From Streptomyces sp. P3 (GTDB taxonomy: Bacteria > Actinomycetota > Actinomycetes > Streptomycetales > Streptomycetaceae): a stretch of 64,000 bases of DNA. Below, in pieces: positions 17,555 to 25,973 of this stretch. Each line of letters opens with the position of its first letter. The stretch's first letter is position 1. The position numbers and the translations under genes were made by a program. The notes under the pieces are model-generated. The model ran no database searches. It was not told the DNA's origin and was given only the letters and a program-made list of their open reading frames with translations. The stretch covers positions 744,001 through 808,000 of the forward strand of contig NZ_CP028369.1 in assembly GCF_003032475.1 (NCBI RefSeq). The letters are read 5' to 3'.

Positions 17555-17716
17555 GCGGCGGCCCGCGCCGCCCGCGGACCACTGACCGAGGCAGGGCCGC
17601 CCGGCTGCGGCCCCGGCGCGCGGCGCGGCACGGTGGACCCGCGCGGCACGGCGCGCGCCGGTAGTGGCGCGCCGGCGCCCGAACGACGGCCTCCCGAGTT
17701 CATTAGAGTGGAGTCC

Positions 17717-19060
17717 ATGGCCCCGAACCCCGCCCACACCGCCCTCTGGCCCGCCCCGCACGCGAGCGAGGCCGTCGACGCGACGGTCCACGTGCCGGGG
17801 TCGAAGTCCGTCACCAACCGCGCGCTGGTGCTGGCCGCCCTGGCCTCCGAGCCCGGCTGGCTGCGCCGCCCGCTGCGCTCCCGCGACACCCTGCTGATGG
17901 CCGACGCCCTGCGGGCCATGGGCGTCGAGATCGAGGAGACGGTGTCGTCCAGCTCCACCGGCGGCGCGGGGAACCCCGACCGCGCGGGCGAGGCGTGGCG
18001 GGTGCTGCCCGACGGCCTGCGCGGCCCGGCCACGGTGGACGTCGGCAACGCGGGCACCGTGATGCGCTTCCTGCCGCCGGTCGCCGCCCTCGCCGACGGA
18101 CCGGTCCGGTTCGACGGCGACCCGCGGTCCTACGAGCGTCCCCTGCACGGCGTCATCGACGCGCTGCGCGTCCTCGGCGCCCGCATCGACGACGACGGCC
18201 GCGGATCGCTGCCGCTGACCGTGCACGGCGGCGGCGCGCTGGACGGCGGTCCGGTGGAGATCGACGCCTCGTCCTCGTCCCAGTTCGTGTCGGCCCTGCT
18301 GCTGTCGGGGCCGCGCTTCAACCAGGGGGTGGAGGTCCGGCACATCGGCTCCTCGCTGCCCTCGCTGCCGCACATCCGCATGACGGTCGACATGCTGCGC
18401 GCGGTCGGCGCCCAGGTGGACACCCCGGAGTCGGGCGGCGAGCCGAACGTCTGGCGGGTCACGCCCGGCGCCCTGCTGGGCCGGGACCTCACGATCGAGC
18501 CGGATCTGTCCAACGCCCAGCCGTTCCTGGCCGCGGCGCTGGTCACCGGCGGCCGGGTGCTGATCCCGGACTGGCCGTCCCGCACCACCCAACCGGGTGA
18601 CCGGCTGCGCGAGATCTTCACCGAGATGGGCGGTTCCTGCGAACTGGCCGACTACGGCCTGGTCTTCACCGGCTCGGGCTCGATCCACGGCATCGACGTG
18701 GATCTGGGCGACGTCGGCGAGCTGACGCCGGGCGTCGCGGCGGTCGCCGCCCTCGCGGACTCCCCGTCCACCCTGCGCGGCGTCTCCCACCTGCGGCTGC
18801 ACGAGACCGACCGGCTGGCCGCGCTCACCAAGGAGATCAACGAGCTGGGCGGGGACGTCACGGAGACCGCCGACGGTCTGCACATCCGTCCGCGCCCGCT
18901 GCACGGCGGGATCTTCCACACCTACGACGACCACCGCATGGCGACGGCCGGCGCGATCATCGGCCTGGCCGTGGAGGGCGTGCGGATCGAGAACGTGGCG
19001 ACGACCGCGAAGACCATGCCGGACTTCCCGGAACTGTGGACCGGGATGCTCGGGGCGTAG
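17717..19060 (+). CDS. aroA: 3-Phosphoshikimate 1-carboxyvinyltransferase (EPSP synthase)
   Basis: Sixth step of the shikimate pathway: transfers enolpyruvyl from PEP to shikimate-3-phosphate. 447 residues, normal for the family. Conserved elements: [16 protein letters not shown] at the N-terminus (substrate lysine and Ser/Arg), [12 protein letters not shown] (PEP-binding GNAGT), [11 protein letters not shown], and [11 protein letters not shown] near the C-terminus. ATG 17717 has GTGGAG just upstream. rsgA follows after 11 bases, probably in the same transcript. Confidence 0.95.
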   Translation: MAPNPAHTALWPAPHASEAVDATVHVPGSKSVTNRALVLAALASEPGWLRRPLRSRDTLLMADALRAMGVEIEETVSSSSTGGAGNPDRAGEAWRVLPDGLRGPATVDVGNAGTVMRFLPPVAALADGPVRFDGDPRSYERPLHGVIDALRVLGARIDDDGRGSLPLTVHGGGALDGGPVEIDASSSSQFVSALLLSGPRFNQGVEVRHIGSSLPSLPHIRMTVDMLRAVGAQVDTPESGGEPNVWRVTPGALLGRDLTIEPDLSNAQPFLAAALVTGGRVLIPDWPSRTTQPGDRLREIFTEMGGSCELADYGLVFTGSGSIHGIDVDLGDVGELTPGVAAVAALADSPSTLRGVSHLRLHETDRLAALTKEINELGGDVTETADGLHIRPRPLHGGIFHTYDDHRMATAGAIIGLAVEGVRIENVATTAKTMPDFPELWTGMLGA

Positions 19061-19071
19061 GGACTTCTGCC

Positions 19072-20082
19072 ATGCGCCGCTACGGCAAGCACACCGACGA
19101 GGACGACATCCGCAGCCGCCCCAACCGCAAGGGCAACCGGCCTCGGACCCATATCCGCCCCAAGCACGAGGACTCCGTCGAGGGGATGGTCCTCACCGTC
19201 GACCGGGGCCGGCTGACCTGCCTGGTCGAGGACCGGATCGTCCTGGCGATGAAGGCCCGCGAGCTGGGCCGCAAGGCGGCGGTGGTGGGCGACCGGGTCG
19301 CCCTGGTCGGCGACCTGTCGGGCACGAAGGACACCCTGGCCCGGATCGTCCGCATCGGCGAGCGCACATCGGTGCTCCGCCGCACCGCGGACGACGACGA
19401 CCCGTACGAGCGTGTCGTCGTCGCCAACGCCGACCAGCTGGCCGTCGTCACCGCGCTGGCCGACCCGGAGCCCCGCCCCCGTCTGATCGACCGCTGTCTC
19501 GTCGCGGCCTTCGACGGCGGCCTGACCCCCCTGCTGGTCATGACGAAGTCGGACCTCGCCTCACCGGACAAGCTGCTGGAGCTGTACGGCCACCTCGACA
19601 TCCCCTACGTCGTCACCAGCCGTGACGAGCTGGAGAACGGCGCCGCGGCGGACGTGGTGCGCGAGCATCTGGCCGGGCGGATCACGGCGTTCGTCGGTCA
19701 CTCCGGCGTCGGCAAGACGACGCTGGTCAACGCGCTGGTCCCCGAGGAGCGGCGGCGGGTGACAGGCCGTGTGAACGCGGTGACCGGACGCGGCCGCCAC
19801 ACCACGACCTCGGCGCTGGCCCTGCCGCTGGCGGGCACGGACGACTGGGTGATCGACACTCCGGGCGTGCGGTCCTTCGGTCTGCACCACGTCGACCCGT
19901 CCCGGGTGATCCTCGCCTTCCCCGACCTGGTGCCGGGCACCGAGGGCTGCCCGCGCGCGTGCAGTCACGACGAACCGGACTGCGCGCTGGACGCCTGGGT
20001 GGCCGACGGCCACGCCGACCCGGCGCGGCTGTACTCACTGCGCCGGCTGCTCGCCACGCGCGAGCGCACGGAGGGCGACTGA
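19072..20082 (+). CDS. rsgA: Ribosome small-subunit-dependent GTPase A (RsgA/YjeQ)
   Basis: Circularly permuted GTPase that checks late 30S assembly. 336 residues: basic N-terminal tail, OB fold (about 45-110), then G motifs in permuted order: TKSD (G4), GHSGVGKTTLVNAL (G1, about 208-221) and DTPG (G3). A C-terminal zinc knuckle reads CPRACSHDEPDC. The N-terminal ~35 residues are rich in Arg/Lys and likely contact rRNA. Follows aroA closely, an arrangement also seen in mycobacteria. Confidence 0.93.
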   Translation: MRRYGKHTDEDDIRSRPNRKGNRPRTHIRPKHEDSVEGMVLTVDRGRLTCLVEDRIVLAMKARELGRKAAVVGDRVALVGDLSGTKDTLARIVRIGERTSVLRRTADDDDPYERVVVANADQLAVVTALADPEPRPRLIDRCLVAAFDGGLTPLLVMTKSDLASPDKLLELYGHLDIPYVVTSRDELENGAAADVVREHLAGRITAFVGHSGVGKTTLVNALVPEERRRVTGRVNAVTGRGRHTTTSALALPLAGTDDWVIDTPGVRSFGLHHVDPSRVILAFPDLVPGTEGCPRACSHDEPDCALDAWVADGHADPARLYSLRRLLATRERTEGD

Positions 20083-20227
20083 TCCGTCGGCCGGACCGTC
20101 GGCGGGCCGCGACACTGACGCCCCGTCACGCTCACGGCTGACCACCGCGTTGTTTGCGTCGGCCCGGGGCCGGTAAGTGCATAATCGCACCGAGCCGGAC
20201 CGGGCCGGTCAAACGGAGGGACAGCAC

Positions 20228-20551
20228 ATGGCGTGGCTGCTGGTCGTCGTGGCCGGACTGCTCGAGACCGGTTTCGCCGTCTGCCTCAAGCTGTCCCACG
20301 GCTTCACGAGGCTCTGGCCGACCATCGCCTTCTGCGCCTTCGCCCTGGGAAGCTTCGGTCTGCTGACCCTGTCGCTGAAGAAGCTCGACGTGGGCCCCGC
20401 CTACGCGGTGTGGACGGGCATCGGCGCGGCCGGTACCGCCATCTACGGCATGGTCTTCCTGGGCGACCTGGTGTCGACGCTGAAGCTGGTCTCCATCAGC
20501 CTGGTGATCATAGGAGTGATCGGGCTGCAGCTGTCGGGGTCGGCGCACTAG
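20228..20551 (+). CDS. Small multidrug resistance (SMR) family transporter
   Basis: 107 residues with four hydrophobic helices. The essential membrane-embedded glutamate is E13 in GLLETGFAVCLK of helix 1. The sequence is of the SugE/EmrE type; many SugE-like members export guanidinium compounds, but no guanidine riboswitch is evident in the 145-bp leader. The start ATG 20228 follows GGAGGGACAGCAC. Convergent with a TetR regulator across a minisatellite; that regulator may control this gene. Confidence 0.9.
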   Translation: MAWLLVVVAGLLETGFAVCLKLSHGFTRLWPTIAFCAFALGSFGLLTLSLKKLDVGPAYAVWTGIGAAGTAIYGMVFLGDLVSTLKLVSISLVIIGVIGLQLSGSAH

Positions 20552-20624
20552 CTGTTCCAGCCATGGCCGGGCCGCCCCCGGCGGCGGGCACATCGGGGCC
20601 GGGACAGGCCTCCGACGCCCTCGT

Positions 20625-20768
20625 CCTGCACGGTCCGGTTCCTGCACGGTCCGGTTCCTGCACGGTCCGGTTCCTGCACGGTCCGGTTCCTGCACGGTCC
20701 GGTTCCTGCACGGTCCGGTTCCTGCACGGTCCGGTTCCTGGCCGGTCCGGTTCCTGGCCGGTCTAGTT
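20625..20768. repeat. 16-bp minisatellite between the SMR and TetR genes
   Basis: Seven perfect copies of CCTGCACGGTCCGGTT (20625-20736), then two variants (CCTGGCCGGTCCGGTT and CCTGGCCGGTCTAGTT), the last of which contains the TetR stop codon. A further degenerate copy (20769 on) lies inside the TetR coding end. There are no spacers, so it is not a CRISPR array. Confidence 0.95.
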
Positions 20769-21374
20769 CCTGGACGGTCGCTGCAGGGCGCCCCGCACCA
20801 GGTCGGCGACCCCGTCCTCCCCCGGCGGAGGCGCGGCGACGCAGGACAGCGCGAGACGGACGGCGAGTTCGGAGCAGCGGGCCAGGTCGGCCGCGTCGGC
20901 GCGGACGGCGCCGGGACCGGAGAGCACGGCGACGGCCCGGTCGCGGACGGCGCCCACGAGGTCGGCGGGTGAGGGCAGCGGCCCGTCCGCCCGCCGCTGG
21001 GCCGGCACGGCGGAGGAGGACGGCACCGCCGAGAGCGTCGGTGAGGGCAGCCGTTCGCTCCAGAACCCGGTGAGGACGGCCCGTACCAGGACGTTCTCGC
21101 GGGCGGCCGAGGCGGTCCACTCGGCGGTGGCGGCGAGCCGCTCGCGGATGTCGCCGTGCGCGGCGAGCGCGCGCTCGACCCCGGCGAGGTATCCGTCGGC
21201 CTCGCGCCTGACCAGGGCCCGGGCCAGACCCTCCTTGCTGCCGAACTCGTTGTACAGCGTCTGCCTGGACACCCCGGCGGACGCCGCGACGTCCACCATC
21301 CGCACCGCGGCCCACGGCCGTAGCGCCAGCGCCTCGAAGGCGGCGTCCAGTAGGGATTCCCGCGCTGCAGGCAT
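20763..21374 (-). CDS. TetR-family transcriptional regulator
   Basis: 203 residues from ATG 21374, with GGGAGGC upstream. N-terminal helix-turn-helix typical of TetR: VRMVDVAASAGVSRQTLYNEFGSKEGLARAL. The C-terminal ligand domain is variable and Pro/Ser-rich in the middle. Convergent with the SMR efflux gene, a common regulator/efflux pairing although not proof of control. The last residues (RPSRN) are encoded by a degenerate unit of the 16-bp repeat. Confidence 0.9.
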   Translation of the reverse strand: MPAARESLLDAAFEALALRPWAAVRMVDVAASAGVSRQTLYNEFGSKEGLARALVRREADGYLAGVERALAAHGDIRERLAATAEWTASAARENVLVRAVLTGFWSERLPSPTLSAVPSSSAVPAQRRADGPLPSPADLVGAVRDRAVAVLSGPGAVRADAADLARCSELAVRLALSCVAAPPPGEDGVADLVRGALQRPSRN

Positions 21375-21544
21375 CGTCGCCTCCCGGAAGCGAGTGGCTC
21401 TGCGCCCAGGTTTGACGCGCACGGCTGCACTGTCAAGGGTGGCGGAGGCACCGGACGGCGATCGGGCCTCCGCCTGCCGCCCCAGGGCCGCCCGCCGCCG
21501 CCCCCTGTGGCCCCTGCTCGGCTTGGCCGGATACGGTTCGTCCC

Positions 21545-22345
21545 ATGCCGGACTACCTGGACGACCTCCGCCTCGCGCACGTCCTCGCGGACGCCGCCGA
21601 CGCCGCGACCATGGCCCGTTTCAAGGCCCTCGACCTCAAGGTCGAGACCAAACCGGACATGACCCCGGTGAGCGAGGCCGACAAGGCCGCCGAGGAGCTC
21701 ATCCGGGGCCATCTCCAGCGCGCCCGTCCCCGGGACGCGGTCCTGGGCGAGGAGTACGGCGTCGAGGGCACCGGTCCCCGCCGCTGGGTGATCGACCCGA
21801 TCGACGGCACGAAGAACTACGTCCGGGGCGTGCCCGTCTGGGCCACCCTGATCTCCCTGACGGAGGCGGGCGAGGGCGGCTACCAGCCCGTCGTCGGCCT
21901 CGTCTCCGCGCCGGCGCTGGGCCGCCGCTGGTGGGCCGCGAAGGGGCACGGCGCGTTCAGCGGCCGCAGCCTCTCCTCCGCGAGCCGGCTGCACGTCTCG
22001 CGCGTCTCGCGGATCTCCGACGCCTCCTTCGCGTACTCCTCGCTGAGCGGCTGGGAGGATCGCGGGCTGCTGAACGGCTTCCTCGACCTGACCCGCGACG
22101 TGTGGCGCACGCGCGCGTACGGCGACTTCTGGCCGTACATGATGGTCGCCGAGGGCTCGGTCGATCTGTGCGCCGAACCCGAGCTCTCCCTCTGGGACAT
22201 GGCGGCCAACGCGATCATCGTGACGGAGGCGGGCGGCGCCTTCACCGGCCTCGACGGCCGCCCGGGCCCGCACAGCGGCAACGCTGCCGCCTCGAACGGT
22301 CTCCTCCACGACGAGCTGCTGGGCTACCTCGAGCATCGCTACTGA
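21545..22345 (+). CDS. hisN: Inositol-monophosphatase-family phosphatase, probable histidinol-phosphatase
   Basis: 266 residues. Metal-dependent phosphatase with the full family signature: GEEYG (motif with metal-ligand Glu), WVIDPIDGTKNYVRGVPVW (motif with DPxDGT) and LWDMAANAIIVTEAGG. In Streptomyces the orthologue is annotated as the HisN type that completes histidine synthesis by removing phosphate from histidinol phosphate; specificity against inositol phosphates cannot be read from sequence. ATG 21545 is the first start after the TetR divergent region. Confidence 0.85.
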   Translation: MPDYLDDLRLAHVLADAADAATMARFKALDLKVETKPDMTPVSEADKAAEELIRGHLQRARPRDAVLGEEYGVEGTGPRRWVIDPIDGTKNYVRGVPVWATLISLTEAGEGGYQPVVGLVSAPALGRRWWAAKGHGAFSGRSLSSASRLHVSRVSRISDASFAYSSLSGWEDRGLLNGFLDLTRDVWRTRAYGDFWPYMMVAEGSVDLCAEPELSLWDMAANAIIVTEAGGAFTGLDGRPGPHSGNAAASNGLLHDELLGYLEHRY

Positions 22346-22459
22346 AGCGCGCCCGCGCCGCACGGGTGAGCGCGCGCGCCCTCAATCGGCAGCGCGCGCC
22401 CTCTTGTTGACCCCCGCTTTACCTGCCACGCTGACAGCACCCCCACTTGTGAACTTGTG

Positions 22460-22482
22460 AATCCATGAACGATCCGTGGATT
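22460..22482. promoter_or_regulatory. Dyad and short direct repeat upstream of the CBS gene
   Basis: Two tandem copies of ACTTGTGA (22446-22461) run into an inverted repeat AATCCA...TGGATT (22460-22465, 22477-22482) that ends just before the Shine-Dalgarno. Could be an operator or a hairpin affecting translation; no regulator can be named. Confidence 0.3.
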
Positions 22483-22503
22483 CTTAGGAGGTGGCATCAG
22501 CCC

Positions 22504-22896
22504 ATGCTCGTCCGCGACGCCATGAGCACGGTGGTCCTGACCATCGGCCCCGCACACACCCTCCGTCAGGCCGCCGCCCTGATGGCCGCCCGCCGCGTCG
22601 GCGCGGCGGTGGTCCTGGATCCCGACGCCGGCGGCATCGGGATCCTCACCGAGCGGGACATCCTCAACTCCGTGGGCCTCGGCCAGGACCCGGACATCGA
22701 ACGCACCCACGCCCACACCACCGACGACGTCGTCTTCGCCGCCCCGACCTGGACCCTGGAGGAGGCGGCCCGGGCGATGGCCCACGGCGGCTTCCGCCAC
22801 CTGATCGTCCTCGACCACGGCGGACCGGCCGGCATCGTCTCGGTCCGCGACATCATCCGCTGCTGGGCGCCGGCCCGACAGGAGGTACCCGTCTGA
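22504..22896 (+). CDS. CBS-domain pair protein
   Basis: 130 residues made entirely of two CBS motifs (about 7-60 and 75-125: VLDPDAGGIGILTERDIL and GGFRHLIVLDHGGPAGIVSVRDII). Stand-alone CBS pairs bind adenine nucleotides and act as energy sensors or modulators of other enzymes. ATG 22504 is preferred because AGGAGGT (22486-22492) lies upstream; the ATG at 22465 precedes that element and has none. The Fur-family gene follows after ~115 bp. Confidence 0.88.
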   Translation: MLVRDAMSTVVLTIGPAHTLRQAAALMAARRVGAAVVLDPDAGGIGILTERDILNSVGLGQDPDIERTHAHTTDDVVFAAPTWTLEEAARAMAHGGFRHLIVLDHGGPAGIVSVRDIIRCWAPARQEVPV

Positions 22897-23012
22897 GCAC
22901 GGAGCGCGCTCGACCCACTCGGGAAACACTCACTGGAATCCGTCCAAGTCCGTCTAGGATCCAAAGTCACACTCGTTCGGGACCTGGTCCGGTCGACTGT
23001 TAGGCTGAATCC

Positions 23013-23432
23013 ATGAGTGACCTTCTGGAACGGCTGCGCGGACGCGGCTGGCGGATGACCGCACAGCGACGCGTCGTGGCCGAGGTACTCGAGGGCGATC
23101 ACGTCCATCTGACGGCCGACGAGGTGCACGCGAGAGCGGTGCTCAGGCTGCCCGAGATCTCCCGGGCGACCGTCTACAACACCCTCGGCGAACTGGTCTT
23201 GCTCGGCGAGGTGCTCGAGGTGGCCACCGACAAGCGCGCCAAGCGGTACGACCCGAACGCCCACCGTCCGCACCATCACCTGGTGTGCGCCCGCTGCGGC
23301 GCCATCAAGGACGTCCATCCGGGCGGCAACCCGCTGGCCGACCTCCCCGACTCTGAGCGCTTCGGCTTCACCGTGTCGGACGTCGAGGTGACCTACCGCG
23401 GCATCTGCCCGAACTGCGCTGCCGCCGCCTGA
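23013..23432 (+). CDS. Fur-family metalloregulator
   Basis: 139 residues. Winged helix at 10-80 (MTAQRRVVAEVL, LPEISRATVYNTLGELVLLGEV), then the metal-binding part: HRPHHHLVCARCG and CPNC give the HHH cluster and two CxxC pairs of a structural zinc site. Could be a peroxide-sensing (PerR/CatR-like) or iron-type repressor; the regulatory-site residues cannot decide this alone. No catalase or ferric transporter is adjacent. A GGAAT-N18-GAT sequence at 22935-22960 is only a weak sigmaR look-alike. Confidence 0.9.
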   Translation: MSDLLERLRGRGWRMTAQRRVVAEVLEGDHVHLTADEVHARAVLRLPEISRATVYNTLGELVLLGEVLEVATDKRAKRYDPNAHRPHHHLVCARCGAIKDVHPGGNPLADLPDSERFGFTVSDVEVTYRGICPNCAAAA

Positions 23433-23512
23433 CCCGCACCCCACCGGAGCCCCGGCCCCCTGACGGGAGGCCGGGGCCACCACCGCGACCGCACACCGTG
23501 ACGACGAAACGC

Positions 23513-23548
23513 CCGAGGGCCGGAACCCTTTCGGATTCCGGCCCTCGG
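23513..23548. terminator. Hairpin between the Fur gene and tRNA-fMet
   Basis: Perfect 13-bp stem (23513-23525 with 23536-23548). It sits just past the tRNA 3' end on the minus strand and about 80 bp past the Fur gene on the plus strand, so it may serve both. Confidence 0.75.
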
Positions 23549-23555
23549 CCTTCAG

Positions 23556-23629
23556 TAGCGGGGACAGGATTTGAACCTGCGACCTCTGGGTTATGAGCCC
23601 AGCGAGCTACCGAGCTGCTCCACCCCGCG
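23556..23629 (-). tRNA. Initiator tRNA-fMet (CAT), copy 1
   Basis: 74 nt without encoded CCA. Acceptor CGCGGGG, anticodon loop CTCATAA, T arm GGTTCAAATC. Initiator hallmarks are present: the 1:72 position is an unpaired C-U, and three consecutive G-C pairs end the anticodon stem (GGG/CCC). Identical to the copy at 25860-25933. Confidence 0.96.
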
Positions 23630-23796
23630 TCGGTGAACCCCACGTTACGTGAAGGGCGACGACGAAGGCAAATCAATACGCCGGCCACCTGTCCGCCCAG
23701 GTCAGCGGGGTCGGCGGGCCGCCCCCGCTGGATCCACGGAACGCCGGCGAGGCCCTGGGCGGGGATCCTCGACAGGCCGGCAGGAGCGGCGGCGCG

Positions 23797-25653
23797 TCAC
23801 GCCGACAGCTCTTCCCGCAGGGCGTCGCGCAGCCGGGCCGCCCGCTCGGCCACCTCCGCCGGGCCGAGGGACACCGCCCGGTCGGCCCACCGCTTGCCCT
23901 CCGCCAGTTCGCCGCGACGCGCGTAGACCAGGGCGAGCCGCAACGCCGCCCGCCCGTGCCCGGCGTCGGCCGCACGCGTCCACCACACGGCCGCCTCGGG
24001 CTCGCTGCCCTCCCGCGCGAGCAGCAGCCCCAGGTTGAAGGCACCGTTGCGCGAACCGGCCTCCGCGGCCGTCCGGTACCAGCGCGCGGCCTCGACGACG
24101 TCGCCGCGCGCGGCGGCCAGCATCCCGACCCGCACCTGCGCACGCCGGTGCCCCTGGGTCGCGGCCCGCTCGTACCACTCCTCGCACTCGGTCTTCTCGT
24201 GCACGATCTCCCCGAGCTCGTGCGCGGGCTGCGGCGGCCGGCGGGCGTCGAGCACGGCCGCCAGCCGGTACGCGGCCTCCGCGTTCCCGCCGCCGGCCGC
24301 GCACCGCAGATGACGTTCGGCCTCCTGCTCGTCCCCGTCGCGCAGGCGCGCGATGCCGACCTGCAGCGCAGCCTCGGTGTGCCCGGCGGCCGCCGCCCGC
24401 TCGTACCAGCGCAAAGCGACCGCCTCCTCGCCGCGCCCGGCGAACAGGATCCCCAGGTTGAACGCGGCGTCGACGCTGCCCGCCTCCGCCGCCTTGGAGA
24501 ACCACGGCTCGGCCCCGGCCGTGTCGCCGACCTGGAGCAGCAGGACGGCTAGCGCGTTGGCCGCCTCCCGGTGCCCGGCATAGGCGGCGCGCCGGTACCA
24601 CTGCTCGGCCTGCGTGGTGCGGCCCTGCTCGGCGCAGAGCAGGGCGAGGTTGTACGCGCCGTTGTCGTCCCCGGCGTCCATCGCCGCCCGGTACCAGCGT
24701 TCGGCGGTCTGGGTCTGCCCGCGCTCCGCGTGCAGCGCGCCCAGCGCGTTCGCCGCGTTGCCGTCGCCGTCCTGGGCGGCCCGCAGCCACCACACGGCGG
24801 CGTTCTCCGGGTCGCCGGCGTCGCGCAGCAGGAACCCGAGCGCGCAGGCGGCCCGCGCCTCGCCGTCCTTGGCCGACGTGAGGTACCAGCGCCCGGCCTC
24901 CTTCAGATCGCCCCGGCCCTCCAGGATCGTCCCGAGGTGCAGCGCGGCGCGGCGGTGTCCGCGCGCGGCGGCCTGCCGGTACCACTGCTCGGCCTCGGTC
25001 CGCCCGGCGACACCGCTGTCGTGGGCGCGCTCCGTCGAAGTGCCGTCCTGGAGCGGGTTGCGGTGCTGGTCGAGGGCGCGGGCCAGCCGGTACGCGGCTT
25101 CCCGGTGGCCTCGCTCCGCGGCGACCCGCATCCACTGCTGCGCCCCGGCGTCCCCGCGGTGCTCCAGCAGGTCGGCGAGGGCGTACGCGCCCAGCGTGTG
25201 CCCCTGCTCGGCGGCCTGGCGCAGCCAGTACTCGGCGGCCGGCTCGTCCCCGCACTCGCGGCGGTGGCGGCCCAGCGCGTGGGCGGCCGCGGCGGAGCCG
25301 GCCACCGCGGCGACCCGCCACCAGCCCGCGGCCTCGTCGGGGTAGCCGCGCTGGTGGAGCAGGACGCCCAGGTTGTTCGCGGCGGCGCGGTCGCCCTCCG
25401 CGGTGGCGGCACGCAGGTGGGGCTCGGCGCCGTCCAGGTCGCCGCGGCGCAGCAGCATGGCCCCGAGGACGCTCGTGGCCTCGGCGTCGCCGGCTTCCGC
25501 CGCGAGCCGAAGGCGCATCTCCTCGACGGCCTCCCCCGTCTCGACGGCGTCGGCCGTCTCGTCCCGGCTCTCGACCGGGGTCGCTTCCTCTTCGGAAGGC
25601 TGCACAAACCGCCCTGTCTCGAACAGAGTTGCCTTGTCCCCCATAACGTCCAT
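23797..25653 (-). CDS. Large Sel1/TPR-repeat protein
   Basis: 618 residues. After an acidic N-terminus (residues 1-45), the whole protein consists of about 15 Sel1-like helical repeats of ~33-36 residues with the recurring pattern AEQWYRRAAxxGHxxAAxxLG (e.g. near 225, 330, 365, 400, 530). Such solenoids are protein-protein interaction scaffolds. No signal peptide or enzyme domain. ATG 25653 is used; ATG 25644 (MGDKATLF) is also possible. It lies between two identical initiator tRNAs, all on the minus strand. Confidence 0.88.
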   Translation of the reverse strand: MDVMGDKATLFETGRFVQPSEEEATPVESRDETADAVETGEAVEEMRLRLAAEAGDAEATSVLGAMLLRRGDLDGAEPHLRAATAEGDRAAANNLGVLLHQRGYPDEAAGWWRVAAVAGSAAAAHALGRHRRECGDEPAAEYWLRQAAEQGHTLGAYALADLLEHRGDAGAQQWMRVAAERGHREAAYRLARALDQHRNPLQDGTSTERAHDSGVAGRTEAEQWYRQAAARGHRRAALHLGTILEGRGDLKEAGRWYLTSAKDGEARAACALGFLLRDAGDPENAAVWWLRAAQDGDGNAANALGALHAERGQTQTAERWYRAAMDAGDDNGAYNLALLCAEQGRTTQAEQWYRRAAYAGHREAANALAVLLLQVGDTAGAEPWFSKAAEAGSVDAAFNLGILFAGRGEEAVALRWYERAAAAGHTEAALQVGIARLRDGDEQEAERHLRCAAGGGNAEAAYRLAAVLDARRPPQPAHELGEIVHEKTECEEWYERAATQGHRRAQVRVGMLAAARGDVVEAARWYRTAAEAGSRNGAFNLGLLLAREGSEPEAAVWWTRAADAGHGRAALRLALVYARRGELAEGKRWADRAVSLGPAEVAERAARLRDALREELSA

Positions 25654-25814
25654 CGTCGCACCACCCGCAACCCGGGTACACCTGGTATACCGCGGCCCGT
25701 AAGGTCACTTCAGCGTTTTGTCGACATGCCCACAGAGAGACAAGTCAAACACAGATAGCCCAACTCCCCACAGCGGCGCGTCCATCGCTTGCCCGGCACA
25801 TGCGTTCGCACATC

Positions 25815-25853
25815 ACGAAGGCCCGGATCCGTTTTCCGGATCCGGGCCTTCGT
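25815..25853 (-). terminator. Terminator of tRNA-fMet copy 2
   Basis: Perfect 17-bp stem (25815-25831 and 25837-25853) with loop TTTTC, directly 3' of the tRNA on the minus strand. Confidence 0.88.
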
Positions 25854-25859
25854 CTTCAG

Positions 25860-25933
25860 TAGCGGGGACAGGATTTGAACCTGCGACCTCTGGGTTATGA
25901 GCCCAGCGAGCTACCGAGCTGCTCCACCCCGCG
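25860..25933 (-). tRNA. Initiator tRNA-fMet (CAT), copy 2
   Basis: Base-for-base identical to the copy at 23556-23629: C1-U72 mismatch, three G-C pairs in the anticodon stem, CAT anticodon, no encoded CCA. The flanks differ, so the duplication is limited to the tRNA and a few bases. Confidence 0.96.
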
Positions 25934-25973
25934 TCGTGTTCCACAACCGTACCACGACGCGGGGCGAGCATGA

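Noticed and set aside
15917..18934. 1005-codon minus frame containing the SRAP gene
   Set aside because: Only the last 271 codons from MCGRY are real; the upstream part lies opposite the M50-like and aroA genes.
20083..20227. Guanidine riboswitch in front of the SMR gene
   Set aside because: No conserved guanidine-I/II/III motifs such as ACGR loops are seen in the 145-bp leader.
20625..20768. Possible CRISPR array
   Set aside because: Units are head-to-tail with no spacers and no cas genes nearby; it is a minisatellite.
22935..22960. sigmaR promoter for the Fur-family gene
   Set aside because: GGAAT with an 18-base spacer is present but the -10 is GAT and not GTT; too weak alone.
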